A model generated the notes under the pieces. That model did not search any database, had not been told where the DNA came from, and saw nothing but the letters and a program-made list of their open reading frames with translations. 50,031 nucleotides of DNA from Acidimicrobiales bacterium (lineage in GTDB: Bacteria; Actinomycetota; Acidimicrobiia; Acidimicrobiales; SKKL01): positions 1 to 50,031 of the forward strand of contig SKKL01000056.1 of the NCBI GenBank assembly GCA_007121465.1. The letters run 5' to 3'. Within the stretch, counting starts at the first letter, position 1, and every line of letters begins with the position of its first letter. The position numbers and the translations under genes are program-made. Positions 38,696 to 47,392 of the stretch are shown here, one piece after another.

Positions 38696-40050
38696 ACGCC
38701 ACCGATCCGCTCGACTCTCTGCGGGGGGTGGTCGGTGCCTCCCATGTGCTCACCGGCGAGCTCACGGCGGGGTACGTGGTCGACTGGACACGACGGTGGC
38801 GAGGACAGTGTGCCGCAGTGGTCCGCCCGGCCGACACCGCGGAGGTGGCGGCGGTGGTCCGCATCTGCGCCGGTGCGAACGTCGCGGTCGTGACCCAGGG
38901 GGGAAACACCGGACTGGTGGGGGGAGCGGTTCCCGAGGCCGGAGCGATCGTTCTGTCCACGGCGCGGCTCGACGATGTCGGGAGCGTCGACGACCTCTCC
39001 GGTCAGCTCACCGCCGGAGCGGGCGCCACGCTCGCCGCCGTGCAACGGTCCGCTCGTGACGCCGGCTGGCGCTATCCGGTCGACCTCGCGGCCCGCGACA
39101 CCGCGACGGTGGGGGGCACGATCGCCACGAATGCCGGGGGTCACCACGTCGTGAGGCACGGAATGACCCGCCGCCACGTCGTCGGAGTCGAAGCGGTGTT
39201 GGCCGATGGTTCGGTGATCTCGCACTTGGGTGGGCTCGTCAAGGACAACACCGGATACGACCTGGCGGGCCTGCTGTGCGGGAGTGAGGGAACTCTGGGG
39301 GTGGTCACCCGCGCCCGACTGTCGCTGGTGGCCGCGATCGACGATGTCGCCGTCGCCCTGGTCGCGTTCGACAGCATCGAGACCGCCGTGGGTGCGGTCG
39401 GCCGTCTCCGCCGACACCTGCCCGAGGTCGAAGCGCTCGAGCTCGTCTTCGAGGACGGACTGGTCGCGGTCGGAGAGGTCCTCGGAGCCACACCTCCGGT
39501 CCTCGGTCCGGCGGTCGTCCTCGTCGAGGCGGTGGGGGGACCTGATCCCGCCACCGCCCTCGGTGATGCCGTGGCCGAACTCGACGGCGTCATCGACGCG
39601 GCGGTGGCCGACGACCGGGTTCGGCGCGAGGAGCTGTGGCGATGGCGGGACCATCACACCGAGACCATCGCCCGGTTGGGGGCATCACCCCCGCACAAGC
39701 TCGATGTCACGGTGAACATCCGATCGCTACCGGAGTTCGTCCATCGGGTGCGGGAGGTGGTGGCCCGGGATGCGCCCGAGGCCCGTCTGTGGCTGTTCGG
39801 GCATGTCGGCGACGGCAACCTCCACGTGAACGTGACCGGACTCCCTCCCGACGATCACACCGTCGACCTCGCCGTCGCCGAGCTGGTGGCGTCGCTCGAG
39901 GGGAGCATCAGCGCTGAGCACGGCATCGGTCGGGCCAAACGGCACCTGCTCGGGCTCACCCGGTCCGAGGCCGAGATCCGGGCCATGCGTTCGGTCAAGG
40001 AGGCCCTCGATCCCCAAGGGATCCTCAACCCTGGCGTGCTCATCCCCTGA
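38692..40050 (+). CDS. FAD-binding (GlcD/D-lactate dehydrogenase-like) oxidoreductase
   Basis: VVTQGGNTGLVGGAVPEAGAIVLSTARLDDV...VGGTIATNAGGHHVVRHGMTRRHVVGVEAVLADGSV...SAEHGIGRAKRHLLGLTRSEAEIRAMRSVKEALDPQGILNPGVL. Confidence 0.95.
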   Translation: MNATDPLDSLRGVVGASHVLTGELTAGYVVDWTRRWRGQCAAVVRPADTAEVAAVVRICAGANVAVVTQGGNTGLVGGAVPEAGAIVLSTARLDDVGSVDDLSGQLTAGAGATLAAVQRSARDAGWRYPVDLAARDTATVGGTIATNAGGHHVVRHGMTRRHVVGVEAVLADGSVISHLGGLVKDNTGYDLAGLLCGSEGTLGVVTRARLSLVAAIDDVAVALVAFDSIETAVGAVGRLRRHLPEVEALELVFEDGLVAVGEVLGATPPVLGPAVVLVEAVGGPDPATALGDAVAELDGVIDAAVADDRVRREELWRWRDHHTETIARLGASPPHKLDVTVNIRSLPEFVHRVREVVARDAPEARLWLFGHVGDGNLHVNVTGLPPDDHTVDLAVAELVASLEGSISAEHGIGRAKRHLLGLTRSEAEIRAMRSVKEALDPQGILNPGVLIP

Positions 40051-40091
40051 GGCCCTGGTTCCCGCGAGCGACCCGGCCCGTGGCTCGTATC

Positions 40092-40865
40092 TCAGCCCGA
40101 TGCGCCGACCCACGCACCCCGACGTTCGAGCACCTCGCGCAGGACAGCGGGGCGGTCGGTCATGATCCCGTCGACCCCGAGGTCGAGGAGGCGGTCCATC
40201 TCGGCGGGATCGTCGATGGTCCACACGTGGACCTGCATGCCGAGTCGGTGGGCCGTGCGAACGAACCGTTCGTCGGTCACGGTCACTCCCTTGGCCCGCA
40301 CCGGGACCTGGGCGCAGGGCGCCGGGGTCGCGAACGGCGCGCCGTAGGACGTCGCTTTCATGCGGGCGATGCCGCGCGGACCCAGTGACGTGCACAGGCG
40401 GGGGCCGAGCGCTGCTCGTACTCGATCGAGTCGACGGTCCGAGAACGCCCCGATGCACACTCGATCGACCGAGGCGGTGCGGCGCAGGGACTCGATGAGC
40501 GGTTCGGTGGCGGTGTCGTGCTTCGGGTCGATGTTGACCCGGAGATCGGGCCAGGTGCCGAGGATGTCCTCGAGCAGTGGGATCGGCTCGCGCCCATCGA
40601 CACGGGCCAGCTGGACCTCGCTCCAGGGGAGCTCACGGATCAGACCGTGACGGTCGGTCACCCGGTCGAGCGATTCGTCGTGGAACGCCACGAGCACGCC
40701 GTCGGCGGTGACGTGCACGTCGGTCTCGACGTAGCGGTAGTCGAGGCCGACGGCGTGCTCGAACGCGGGCATCGTGTTCTCCGGCCAGTCCCCGGCCCCA
40801 CCCCGATGGGCGAAGGCGAGGGGACCGGGGTGGTCGAGAAACTCGAAGTCAGCGGCGCGGGTCAC
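40092..40865 (-). CDS. Glycerophosphodiester phosphodiesterase
   Basis: FAHRGGAGDWPENTMPAFEHAVGLDYRYVETDVHVTADGVLVAFHDESLDRVTDRHG; GTG start. Confidence 0.93.
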   Translation of the reverse strand: MTRAADFEFLDHPGPLAFAHRGGAGDWPENTMPAFEHAVGLDYRYVETDVHVTADGVLVAFHDESLDRVTDRHGLIRELPWSEVQLARVDGREPIPLLEDILGTWPDLRVNIDPKHDTATEPLIESLRRTASVDRVCIGAFSDRRLDRVRAALGPRLCTSLGPRGIARMKATSYGAPFATPAPCAQVPVRAKGVTVTDERFVRTAHRLGMQVHVWTIDDPAEMDRLLDLGVDGIMTDRPAVLREVLERRGAWVGASG

Positions 40866-40878
40866 GGCGGGTCGAAGC

Positions 40879-42438
40879 TCAGACGAGCTTCGAGTCCCGT
40901 CCTTCCCAGTACTCGTCGCGCAACAGGCGCTTGTAGAGCTTGCCGGTGGGGTGCCGGGGGAGCTCGTCACGGAAGTCGACCGAGCGGGGACACTTCACGT
41001 CGGCGAGACGCTCCCGGCAGTAGGCGATCAGCTCCCGACCGAGCTCCTCGGAGGGCTCGTGGCCGTCGGCGGCCTGCACCACGGCCTTGACCTCCTCGCC
41101 GAAGTCCTCGTTCGGAACGCCGATCACGGCGACGTCGAGAACCGCGGGATGCATGGTGAGGACGTTCTCGGCCTCCTGGGGGTACACGTTCACACCACCG
41201 GTGATGATCATGTAGGCCTTGCGGTCGGTGAGGTACAAGAAGCCGTCCTCGTCGACCTTGCCGATGTCGCCGAGGGTGGTCCAGCCGCGGCCCTTGGGGT
41301 CACGCGAGTCCTTCGTCTTGTCCGGATCGTTGTGGTACTCGAACGACCCCTCGGCGCCGAAGTAGACCGTGCCGGCCTCCCCGGGCGGAAGCTCGTTGCC
41401 GTCCTCGTCGAGGATGTGGACCTCGCCGGTCAGCGGCCGGCCGACGGTGCCCTTGTGCTCGAGCCAGTCGTGGGAGTTGGTGTAGACGAAGCCGTTGCCC
41501 TCGGTGCCGGCGTAGTACTCGTGGAGCACGGGACCCCACCACTCGATCATCTGCTCCTTGACCGGGACCGGGCACGGAGCGGCAGCGTGGATCGCCACCT
41601 TCAGGCTCGACACGTCGTACTTGTTCCGCACCTCCTCGGGCAGCTTCAGCATGCGCACGAACATCGTCGGCACCCACTGGCTGGTGGTGGCCTTGTACTT
41701 CTCGATGAAGCGCAGCGCGTCCTCGGGGTCGAAGTGCTCCATGACCACGACGGTGCCTCCCACGCGGTGCATGCCCATGGTGAAGCGGAGAGGAGCAGCG
41801 TGGTACAGCGGGGCGGGGGAGAGGTAGACCGCGTTCTCGTCGAACCCGAACAGCAGCTGGCCGGCGCCGGTCAGGGCGCTGGGGGTGCCGAGCTCGGTGT
41901 CGGCCATGGGGATCTTCACGCCCTTGGGGCGGCCGGTGGTGCCCGAGGAGTAGAGCATGTCGAGACCCTCGCGGCGCGGGGCGGGCAACGGCTCGGCCGG
42001 CTGGGCGGCGACGGCGTCCTCGAGGCGGTCGTAGCCCTCGAGATCGGTGTCGAGGATGAAGCGATGGGTGACACCGGGGGTCTGGTCGATCAGCTCGGCG
42101 GCGGCGTCGCTCTTGTACGCGCTGGTGATGAAGAGCTTCGCTCCGCAGTCGTTGATGATGTACTGCATCTCGTCGACGGTGAGACGAGAGCTCATGGCCG
42201 TCCAGTACACACCGGCGTAGGCCGCTCCCCAGGCGATCTTGAAGTAGTCGGGGTGGTTCTCGAGGCAGAAGGCGATGTGCTCACCTTCGGCGACCCCGCA
42301 CGAGCGGATCAGCTGGGAGATCTGGTTGGCCGCGTCGTCCAACTCGCGGTAGGACACCGCCTGGTCGGTCGACGCCATGATGTAGGCCGGGTGGTCGGGA
42401 CGTGACTGGGCGAAAGCGCCTGGGAAGTTCGCGGACAT
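40879..42438 (-). CDS. Acyl-CoA synthetase (AMP-forming)
   Basis: MSANFPGAFAQSRPDHPAYIMASTDQAVSYRELDDAANQ...DMLYSSGTTGRPKGVKIPM...DRKAYMIITGGVNVYPQEAENVLTMHPAVLDVAVIGVPNEDFGE. Confidence 0.95.
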   Translation of the reverse strand: MSANFPGAFAQSRPDHPAYIMASTDQAVSYRELDDAANQISQLIRSCGVAEGEHIAFCLENHPDYFKIAWGAAYAGVYWTAMSSRLTVDEMQYIINDCGAKLFITSAYKSDAAAELIDQTPGVTHRFILDTDLEGYDRLEDAVAAQPAEPLPAPRREGLDMLYSSGTTGRPKGVKIPMADTELGTPSALTGAGQLLFGFDENAVYLSPAPLYHAAPLRFTMGMHRVGGTVVVMEHFDPEDALRFIEKYKATTSQWVPTMFVRMLKLPEEVRNKYDVSSLKVAIHAAAPCPVPVKEQMIEWWGPVLHEYYAGTEGNGFVYTNSHDWLEHKGTVGRPLTGEVHILDEDGNELPPGEAGTVYFGAEGSFEYHNDPDKTKDSRDPKGRGWTTLGDIGKVDEDGFLYLTDRKAYMIITGGVNVYPQEAENVLTMHPAVLDVAVIGVPNEDFGEEVKAVVQAADGHEPSEELGRELIAYCRERLADVKCPRSVDFRDELPRHPTGKLYKRLLRDEYWEGRDSKLV

Positions 42439-42444
42439 GTCGAG

Positions 42445-42450
42445 ACCGTA
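42445..42450 (-). promoter_or_regulatory. Candidate leaderless -10 element
   Basis: Minus strand TACGGT-CTCGAC-ATG(42438). Confidence 0.5.
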
Positions 42451-42535
42451 CCGCGTAGAGGCTCCCTGGCGCGCCGTCGCGGTGGCGGCTGGGCAGCTCC
42501 CGCGACCTCGGGTGTACGGTGAGGCCCATCGACTT

Positions 42536-42568
42536 GACCGGTCGGTCCATTGAGTGGCGGACCGGTCC
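42536..42568. promoter_or_regulatory. Paired palindromes, candidate operator
   Basis: GACCGGTC (42536-42543) and GGACCGGTCC (42559-42568), centres 24 nt apart, between divergent acyl-CoA genes. Confidence 0.45.
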
Positions 42569-42592
42569 ACTCCAGGGGGAGATCCACCACCG

Positions 42593-43804
42593 ATGACGCT
42601 GACGGACCCGACCGCGACCACCGCCGACGAATCCCGGGTCGACGACCTCGTCGACGCGCTCCTCGCCGAGCACGACACCTCCGACGCCACCGCCTTCCTC
42701 GGAGCCCAGTTCGACCTCGGTCTGGCCTGGGTCTACTTCCCGGAGGGTCACGGCGGGTTGGGGCTGTCGCCGAAGATGCAGAACCGCATCAACGCTCGGC
42801 TCGAGGCAGCCGGTGCTCCCAGCCCCTATGGCCGCAACCCCATCGGGTACGGAATGGGTGCACCCACGATCCTCGCCCACGGTTCGGAGGACCAGAAGTC
42901 CCGTTACCTCCGGCCGCTCTTCACCGGCGAAGAGGTGTGGTGCCAGCTGTTCAGCGAGCCGGGAGCGGGATCCGATGTCGCCGGCCTGTCGAGCCGAGCG
43001 GTCCTCGACGGCGACGAGTGGATCGTCAACGGTCAGAAGGTCTGGACCACCCTCGCCCACCTCTCCAGGTGGGGCATGCTCGTCGCCCGCAGCGACCCCG
43101 ACCAGCCCAAGCACAAGGGCCTCACCTACTTCGTCGTCGACATGGAGGCGCCCGGAGTCGAGGTGCGCCCACTCCGCCAGATGACCGGCGACGCCGAGTT
43201 CAACGAGGTCTACTTCACCGACGTACGCATCCCCGACTCCGAGCGGCTCGGCGATGTCGGCGAGGGGTGGGGGGTCTCGCTCACGACCCTGATGAACGAG
43301 CGGGTGTCGATCGGCGGAACCGTCACCCCCCGTGGCTCGGGCCACATCGCCACCGCGGTCAAGGCATACGCCGACCACTCGGATCGTTTCGATCCGGCCC
43401 ACCGGGGCGCCATGAAGGACCGACTCATGCAGCTGTGGGTGCGGGCCGAGGTTCACCGCCTCACCAACATGCGGGCCTCGGACAACCGCAAGGTCGGGAC
43501 CCCCGGGCCCGAAGGCTCGGTCGGAAAGCTGGCGTCGGCCGATCTGAACAAGGAGGTCACCTCGTTCAGCATGGACCTGCTCGGACCCGACGCCTTCCTG
43601 TACGACGACTACACGATGAAGCGCCCCGAGACCGCCGCCGACGGTCGCACTCCGCAGCGGGCGTTCCTGCGCATGCGGGCCAACTCGATCGAGGGTGGCA
43701 CGACCGAGGTGATGAAGAACATCCTCGGAGAGCGCGTCCTGGGACTTCCGGGCGACATCCGGGTCGACAAGGACCGACCGTGGCTCGAGGTGCCCCGCAA
43801 CTAG
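42593..43804 (+). CDS. Acyl-CoA dehydrogenase family protein
   Basis: EEVWCQLFSEPGAGSDVAGLSSRAVLDGDEWIVNGQKVWTTLAHLSRWGMLVAR...SIEGGTTEVMKNILGERVLGLPGD. Confidence 0.96.
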   Translation: MTLTDPTATTADESRVDDLVDALLAEHDTSDATAFLGAQFDLGLAWVYFPEGHGGLGLSPKMQNRINARLEAAGAPSPYGRNPIGYGMGAPTILAHGSEDQKSRYLRPLFTGEEVWCQLFSEPGAGSDVAGLSSRAVLDGDEWIVNGQKVWTTLAHLSRWGMLVARSDPDQPKHKGLTYFVVDMEAPGVEVRPLRQMTGDAEFNEVYFTDVRIPDSERLGDVGEGWGVSLTTLMNERVSIGGTVTPRGSGHIATAVKAYADHSDRFDPAHRGAMKDRLMQLWVRAEVHRLTNMRASDNRKVGTPGPEGSVGKLASADLNKEVTSFSMDLLGPDAFLYDDYTMKRPETAADGRTPQRAFLRMRANSIEGGTTEVMKNILGERVLGLPGDIRVDKDRPWLEVPRN

Positions 43805-44400
43805 CCCCGACGCTCCCTGCGCAAGTGCGGGACGTGCGGGATCTCGTTGACGCTCACCAGCGACCGGTGGCCCCGCGATGAGGCCATCACCCGGCTGATG
43901 CTCGTATAGGTCGGCTCGAAGAACAGCGGTCGATCGATCCCGAGGATGGTCGACAGGTACGCGTTGACGACCCCGCCGTGACAGACCACCGCCACCCGTT
44001 CACCGGGATGAGCCTCGACGATCCGCTCCACGGCCGCGGCGGCCAGGTCTCGGAACGCGTACTGCTCCGGTGCGCCCAGCCGTTCGATCAGCTCCTGCCA
44101 TCGGGGATCGTCGGTGCCCTTCAGCTCCTCCATGGGGATGTAGTGCGACTCGTCGGCGTCGAACTCCTTCAGATCGTCGTCGATCGAGGCGGTGAGACCG
44201 GTCGCCTCCTCGATCGGTGCCGCCGTCTGTCGAGCACGACGCATCGGACTCGACCAGATCGCGTCCAGTCCCTCGTCGAGTAGCCAGGTGGCGAGAGCGG
44301 CCGCCTGCTCGTGGCCGTCGTCGCTCAGGTCGGGATCGGCGGGGCCGTCGCCCTCGTCGATGCGAACGGGTAGGGCGTGGCGGATCAGGAGGAGCTCCAT
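43801..44400 (-). CDS. Histidine phosphatase family protein
   Basis: MELLLIRHALPVRIDEGDGPADPDLSDDGHEQAAALATWLLDEGLDAIWSSPMRRARQTAAPI...VAVVCHGGVVNAYL. Confidence 0.93.
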   Translation of the reverse strand: MELLLIRHALPVRIDEGDGPADPDLSDDGHEQAAALATWLLDEGLDAIWSSPMRRARQTAAPIEEATGLTASIDDDLKEFDADESHYIPMEELKGTDDPRWQELIERLGAPEQYAFRDLAAAAVERIVEAHPGERVAVVCHGGVVNAYLSTILGIDRPLFFEPTYTSISRVMASSRGHRSLVSVNEIPHVPHLRRERRG

Positions 44401-44500
44401 CGCCGGGAGCATAGGCACCGCCCGACGACCGGGGGGAGGTCACTCGTGCTCGCGACGCGGAGAGGCGAGGAGTGCCGGGCCGCCCGGGTAACGTTGGCCC

Positions 44501-45934
44501 ATGCCCCGAAGAACAAAGATCATCGCCACCATCGGTCCTGCGTCGGACGAACCCAAGACCCTCGAGGCGATGATCGAGGCAGGGATGGACGTGGCCCGCA
44601 TCGGTCTGGCCCACGGCACTCTCGACGAGCAGATGGCGCGATACCACCGGGTCCGAGCTGCCTCTGCCGCGGTCGGTCGCCCCGTCGGAATCCTCGTCGA
44701 CCTGCCGGGCCCCAAGGTTCGAGCCGCGAGCTTCGGCGAAGACGAGGGCATCATGCTGCTCGAGGGTCTCCCGGTCCGGCTGACCCCCGGCAACAACCGC
44801 AGCACGATCGAGACCATCGAGGTCGACTATCCGCAGCTGCTCGAGGACATCCACCCGGGCGACCGACTGATGTTCGGCGACGGGGCGGTCATCGTCGACA
44901 TCCACGGCCACAAGGGCGACTACCTCGAGGGCACGGTTGCCCACGGCGGCTGGGTGCAGGGTCGGCCCGGCGTGCACATCCCGAGCGATCGGCTCCGTGT
45001 CACCTCACCCACCGACCAGGACCTCAAGTTCCTCGATGCCTTCGTCGAGGAGGGCGTCGACATCGTGGCGCTGTCCTTCGTGCGCTCGGCCCACGACATT
45101 CGCCGGATCGGCACCGAACCCCACCCACGCGGGCCGCTCGTCGTGGCCAAGATCGAGACCAAGGCGGCGGTCGAGAACCTCGACGGGATCATCGAAGCGT
45201 CCGGGGCGATCATGGTCGCCCGCGGCGATCTCGGCGAGGAGTTCAGCATCGAAGACCTGCCGCACCTGCAGAAGGACATCATCGCCCGGTGCATCGCGAT
45301 GGGACGTCCCGCCATCACCGCCACCCAGATGCTCGAGTCGATGATCCATGCGCCGTCGCCCACCCGGGCCGAGGCGACCGACGTGGCGAACGCAGTGTTC
45401 GACGGCACCAGCGCAGTGATGCTCTCCGCCGAGACCGCCATCGGCCACGACCCGGCACGAGTGGTCGCCACCATGGCACGGATCGCTCAGCGAGCCGACC
45501 AGCGCTTCGACTACAAGCACTGGGCGACCGAGCTCACGCTCCGGAAGCTCAGCGAGGTGTCCGGACTCGACACGCAGGTGACCGACGCGATGACGATGGC
45601 GGCCTGGCGCGCCGCGGCCGACATGGGAGCCAGCGCCATCATCTGCATCACCCGGTCGGGTTTCACCGCCCGCGCCATCTCGCGCTTCCGGCCCGAGGCA
45701 CGGATCCTCGCCTACTCGCCCGACCCGCGAACGATCGAACAGCTGACCATGAGTTGGGGTGTGACCCCCTTGCCGTCCGCTGCCCACGGGACCTTCACCG
45801 ACATGGTCGACTGGGCCGTCGCCGACGCGAGCGAACGAGGGCTCGTCCGCAGCGGCGAGGTCGTGGTCGTGCTGGCCGGATCCCGCGAGTCCTCTCCGGC
45901 CACCGACACGGTGCGTCTCGTACGGGTGCCCTGA
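44501..45934 (+). CDS. pyk: Pyruvate kinase (atypical monovalent-cation site)
   Basis: MPRRTKIIATIGPASDEPKTLEAMIEAGMDVARIGLAHGT...VDLPGPKVRAA...AIMVARGDLGEEFSIEDLPHLQKDIIARCIAMGRPAITATQMLESMIHAPSPTRAEATDVANAVFDGTSAVMLSAETAIG; TAACGT-N6-ATG upstream. Confidence 0.95.
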   Translation: MPRRTKIIATIGPASDEPKTLEAMIEAGMDVARIGLAHGTLDEQMARYHRVRAASAAVGRPVGILVDLPGPKVRAASFGEDEGIMLLEGLPVRLTPGNNRSTIETIEVDYPQLLEDIHPGDRLMFGDGAVIVDIHGHKGDYLEGTVAHGGWVQGRPGVHIPSDRLRVTSPTDQDLKFLDAFVEEGVDIVALSFVRSAHDIRRIGTEPHPRGPLVVAKIETKAAVENLDGIIEASGAIMVARGDLGEEFSIEDLPHLQKDIIARCIAMGRPAITATQMLESMIHAPSPTRAEATDVANAVFDGTSAVMLSAETAIGHDPARVVATMARIAQRADQRFDYKHWATELTLRKLSEVSGLDTQVTDAMTMAAWRAAADMGASAIICITRSGFTARAISRFRPEARILAYSPDPRTIEQLTMSWGVTPLPSAAHGTFTDMVDWAVADASERGLVRSGEVVVVLAGSRESSPATDTVRLVRVP

Positions 45935-45963
45935 GCGGGGCGGGTCTCGATAGCCTGCCGACC

Positions 45964-46416
45964 ATGTCTGACCATCAGTCCGTTCAGTTCAGCCCCAGCG
46001 GTCCTCCCGAGACGGTCATCGATGCCGAACCGGCCGAAGCCCGAGCGGCTCTGGCCGAGGCCCTCGCCGAGGACGAGAGCAACCGACGCGACGCCGTCGC
46101 CGGGGTGGTCGCTCGGTGGCCGCGCTCCCTCGACGCCTGGGCCCGACTCGGCGATCTCGGTCGGGACACCATCGAGAGCTACGCGGCCTACCGGGTGGGT
46201 TATCACCGGGGACTCGACCGACTCCGAGCCAGCGGATGGCGAGGGTCCGGCGCCGTCAGGTGGGAGCACCCGACCAACCGGGGATTCCTCGCGGCACTGG
46301 CCGGTCTGGCCTCCACCGCGGCGGCGATCGGTGAGACCGACGAAGCAGAGCGCTGTGAGCTGTTCCTCCGCCAGCTCGACCCCCAGTGGCCGCCGACGGA
46401 CCTCGCCGATCGGTGA
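45964..46416 (+). CDS. DUF3151 family protein
   Basis: AYRVGYHRGLDRLRASGWRGSGAVRWEHPTNRGFLAALAGLASTAAAIGETDEAERCELFLRQLDPQ; TAGCCT-N7-ATG upstream. Confidence 0.85.
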   Translation: MSDHQSVQFSPSGPPETVIDAEPAEARAALAEALAEDESNRRDAVAGVVARWPRSLDAWARLGDLGRDTIESYAAYRVGYHRGLDRLRASGWRGSGAVRWEHPTNRGFLAALAGLASTAAAIGETDEAERCELFLRQLDPQWPPTDLADR

Positions 46417-47033
46417 CGGTGTCGAGGCGGGTGGCCGGAGCGGTCCTCGTCGGGGGAGCGAGCTCCCGATTCGGTCGCGACAAGGCGTGGGCCACCGTCG
46501 ACGGCTCCGCCCTCGCCGTCCGCGTCGCCGACGCCCTCGATGAAGCACGTGCCTCACCGGTCTTCGTCGTCGGAGGAACCGAACACGATGCCCAGCGCCA
46601 CGAGCTCGCCTGGGTCGCAGACCGTTGGCCCGGATCCGGGCCTCTCGGCGGCATCGTCACCGCCCTCGCCCACACTCGACAGGTGGCACCCGACACCGAG
46701 ATGACGGCGGTCCTCGGATGCGACCTCGCCCGGCCCGACCCCGGTGCGATCAGTCGCCTGATCGAGGCGTTGGACGCCCGGCGCTCTGCCGATCTCGCCG
46801 TGGCGCGCCATGACGATCGCCGCCAGTGGCACCTGGCCGTGTGGAGGCGATCGGCGCTCGAGACGCTGTCATCGCTGTTCGACCGCGGCGAGAGGGCGGT
46901 GTGGCGGGCGGGGGAAGCACTGGAGGTCGTCGATGTCGACGGTCTCTCGGCCGACAGCTGTGCGGACATCGACACGCCCGCCGACCTACCCGGCGCCGGC
47001 GACCCGACCCCGGTCCGCTCGCCCCGGGACTAG
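46413..47033 (+). CDS. mobA: Molybdenum cofactor guanylyltransferase-like NTP transferase
   Basis: GAVLVGGASSRFGRDKAWATVDGSALAVRVADAL...WPGSGPLGGIVTALAH; GTGA overlap with the DUF3151 gene. Confidence 0.85.
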   Translation: MTVSRRVAGAVLVGGASSRFGRDKAWATVDGSALAVRVADALDEARASPVFVVGGTEHDAQRHELAWVADRWPGSGPLGGIVTALAHTRQVAPDTEMTAVLGCDLARPDPGAISRLIEALDARRSADLAVARHDDRRQWHLAVWRRSALETLSSLFDRGERAVWRAGEALEVVDVDGLSADSCADIDTPADLPGAGDPTPVRSPRD

Positions 47034-47062
47034 CGTGGGAACGACACCAGAGGAGCGACACC

Positions 47063-47392
47063 GTGGACACGACAGAGATCGACGTGGATGAGTTGGCCGC
47101 CCGCCTGGAAGCGGGCGCGGTCCTCATCGACGTACGCCGACCCGACGAGCACGAGGCGGCTCACATCCTGGAGGCGACGCTGATCCCTCTCGACGAGGTA
47201 CCCGACCGGGCCGACGAGATCCCCTCCGACCGCGAGGTCCTCGTCATCTGTCGAAGCGGGGGACGCAGTGCCAGCGCCTGTGAGTTCCTCAACGGACAGG
47301 GTCACCGAGCGGTGAACGTCGCCGGGGGAATGCTGGCGTGGATCGACGCCGGCCAGCCATGGTCGGGCACCGCCTCGGGCGCAGGGGAGTGA
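47063..47392 (+). CDS. Rhodanese-like domain protein
   Basis: GTG 47063: VDTTEIDVDELAARLEAGAVLIDVRRPDEHEAAHILEATLIPLDEVPDRADEIPSDREVLVICRSGGRSASACEFLNGQGHRAVNVAGGMLAW. Confidence 0.95.
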   Translation: MDTTEIDVDELAARLEAGAVLIDVRRPDEHEAAHILEATLIPLDEVPDRADEIPSDREVLVICRSGGRSASACEFLNGQGHRAVNVAGGMLAWIDAGQPWSGTASGAGE

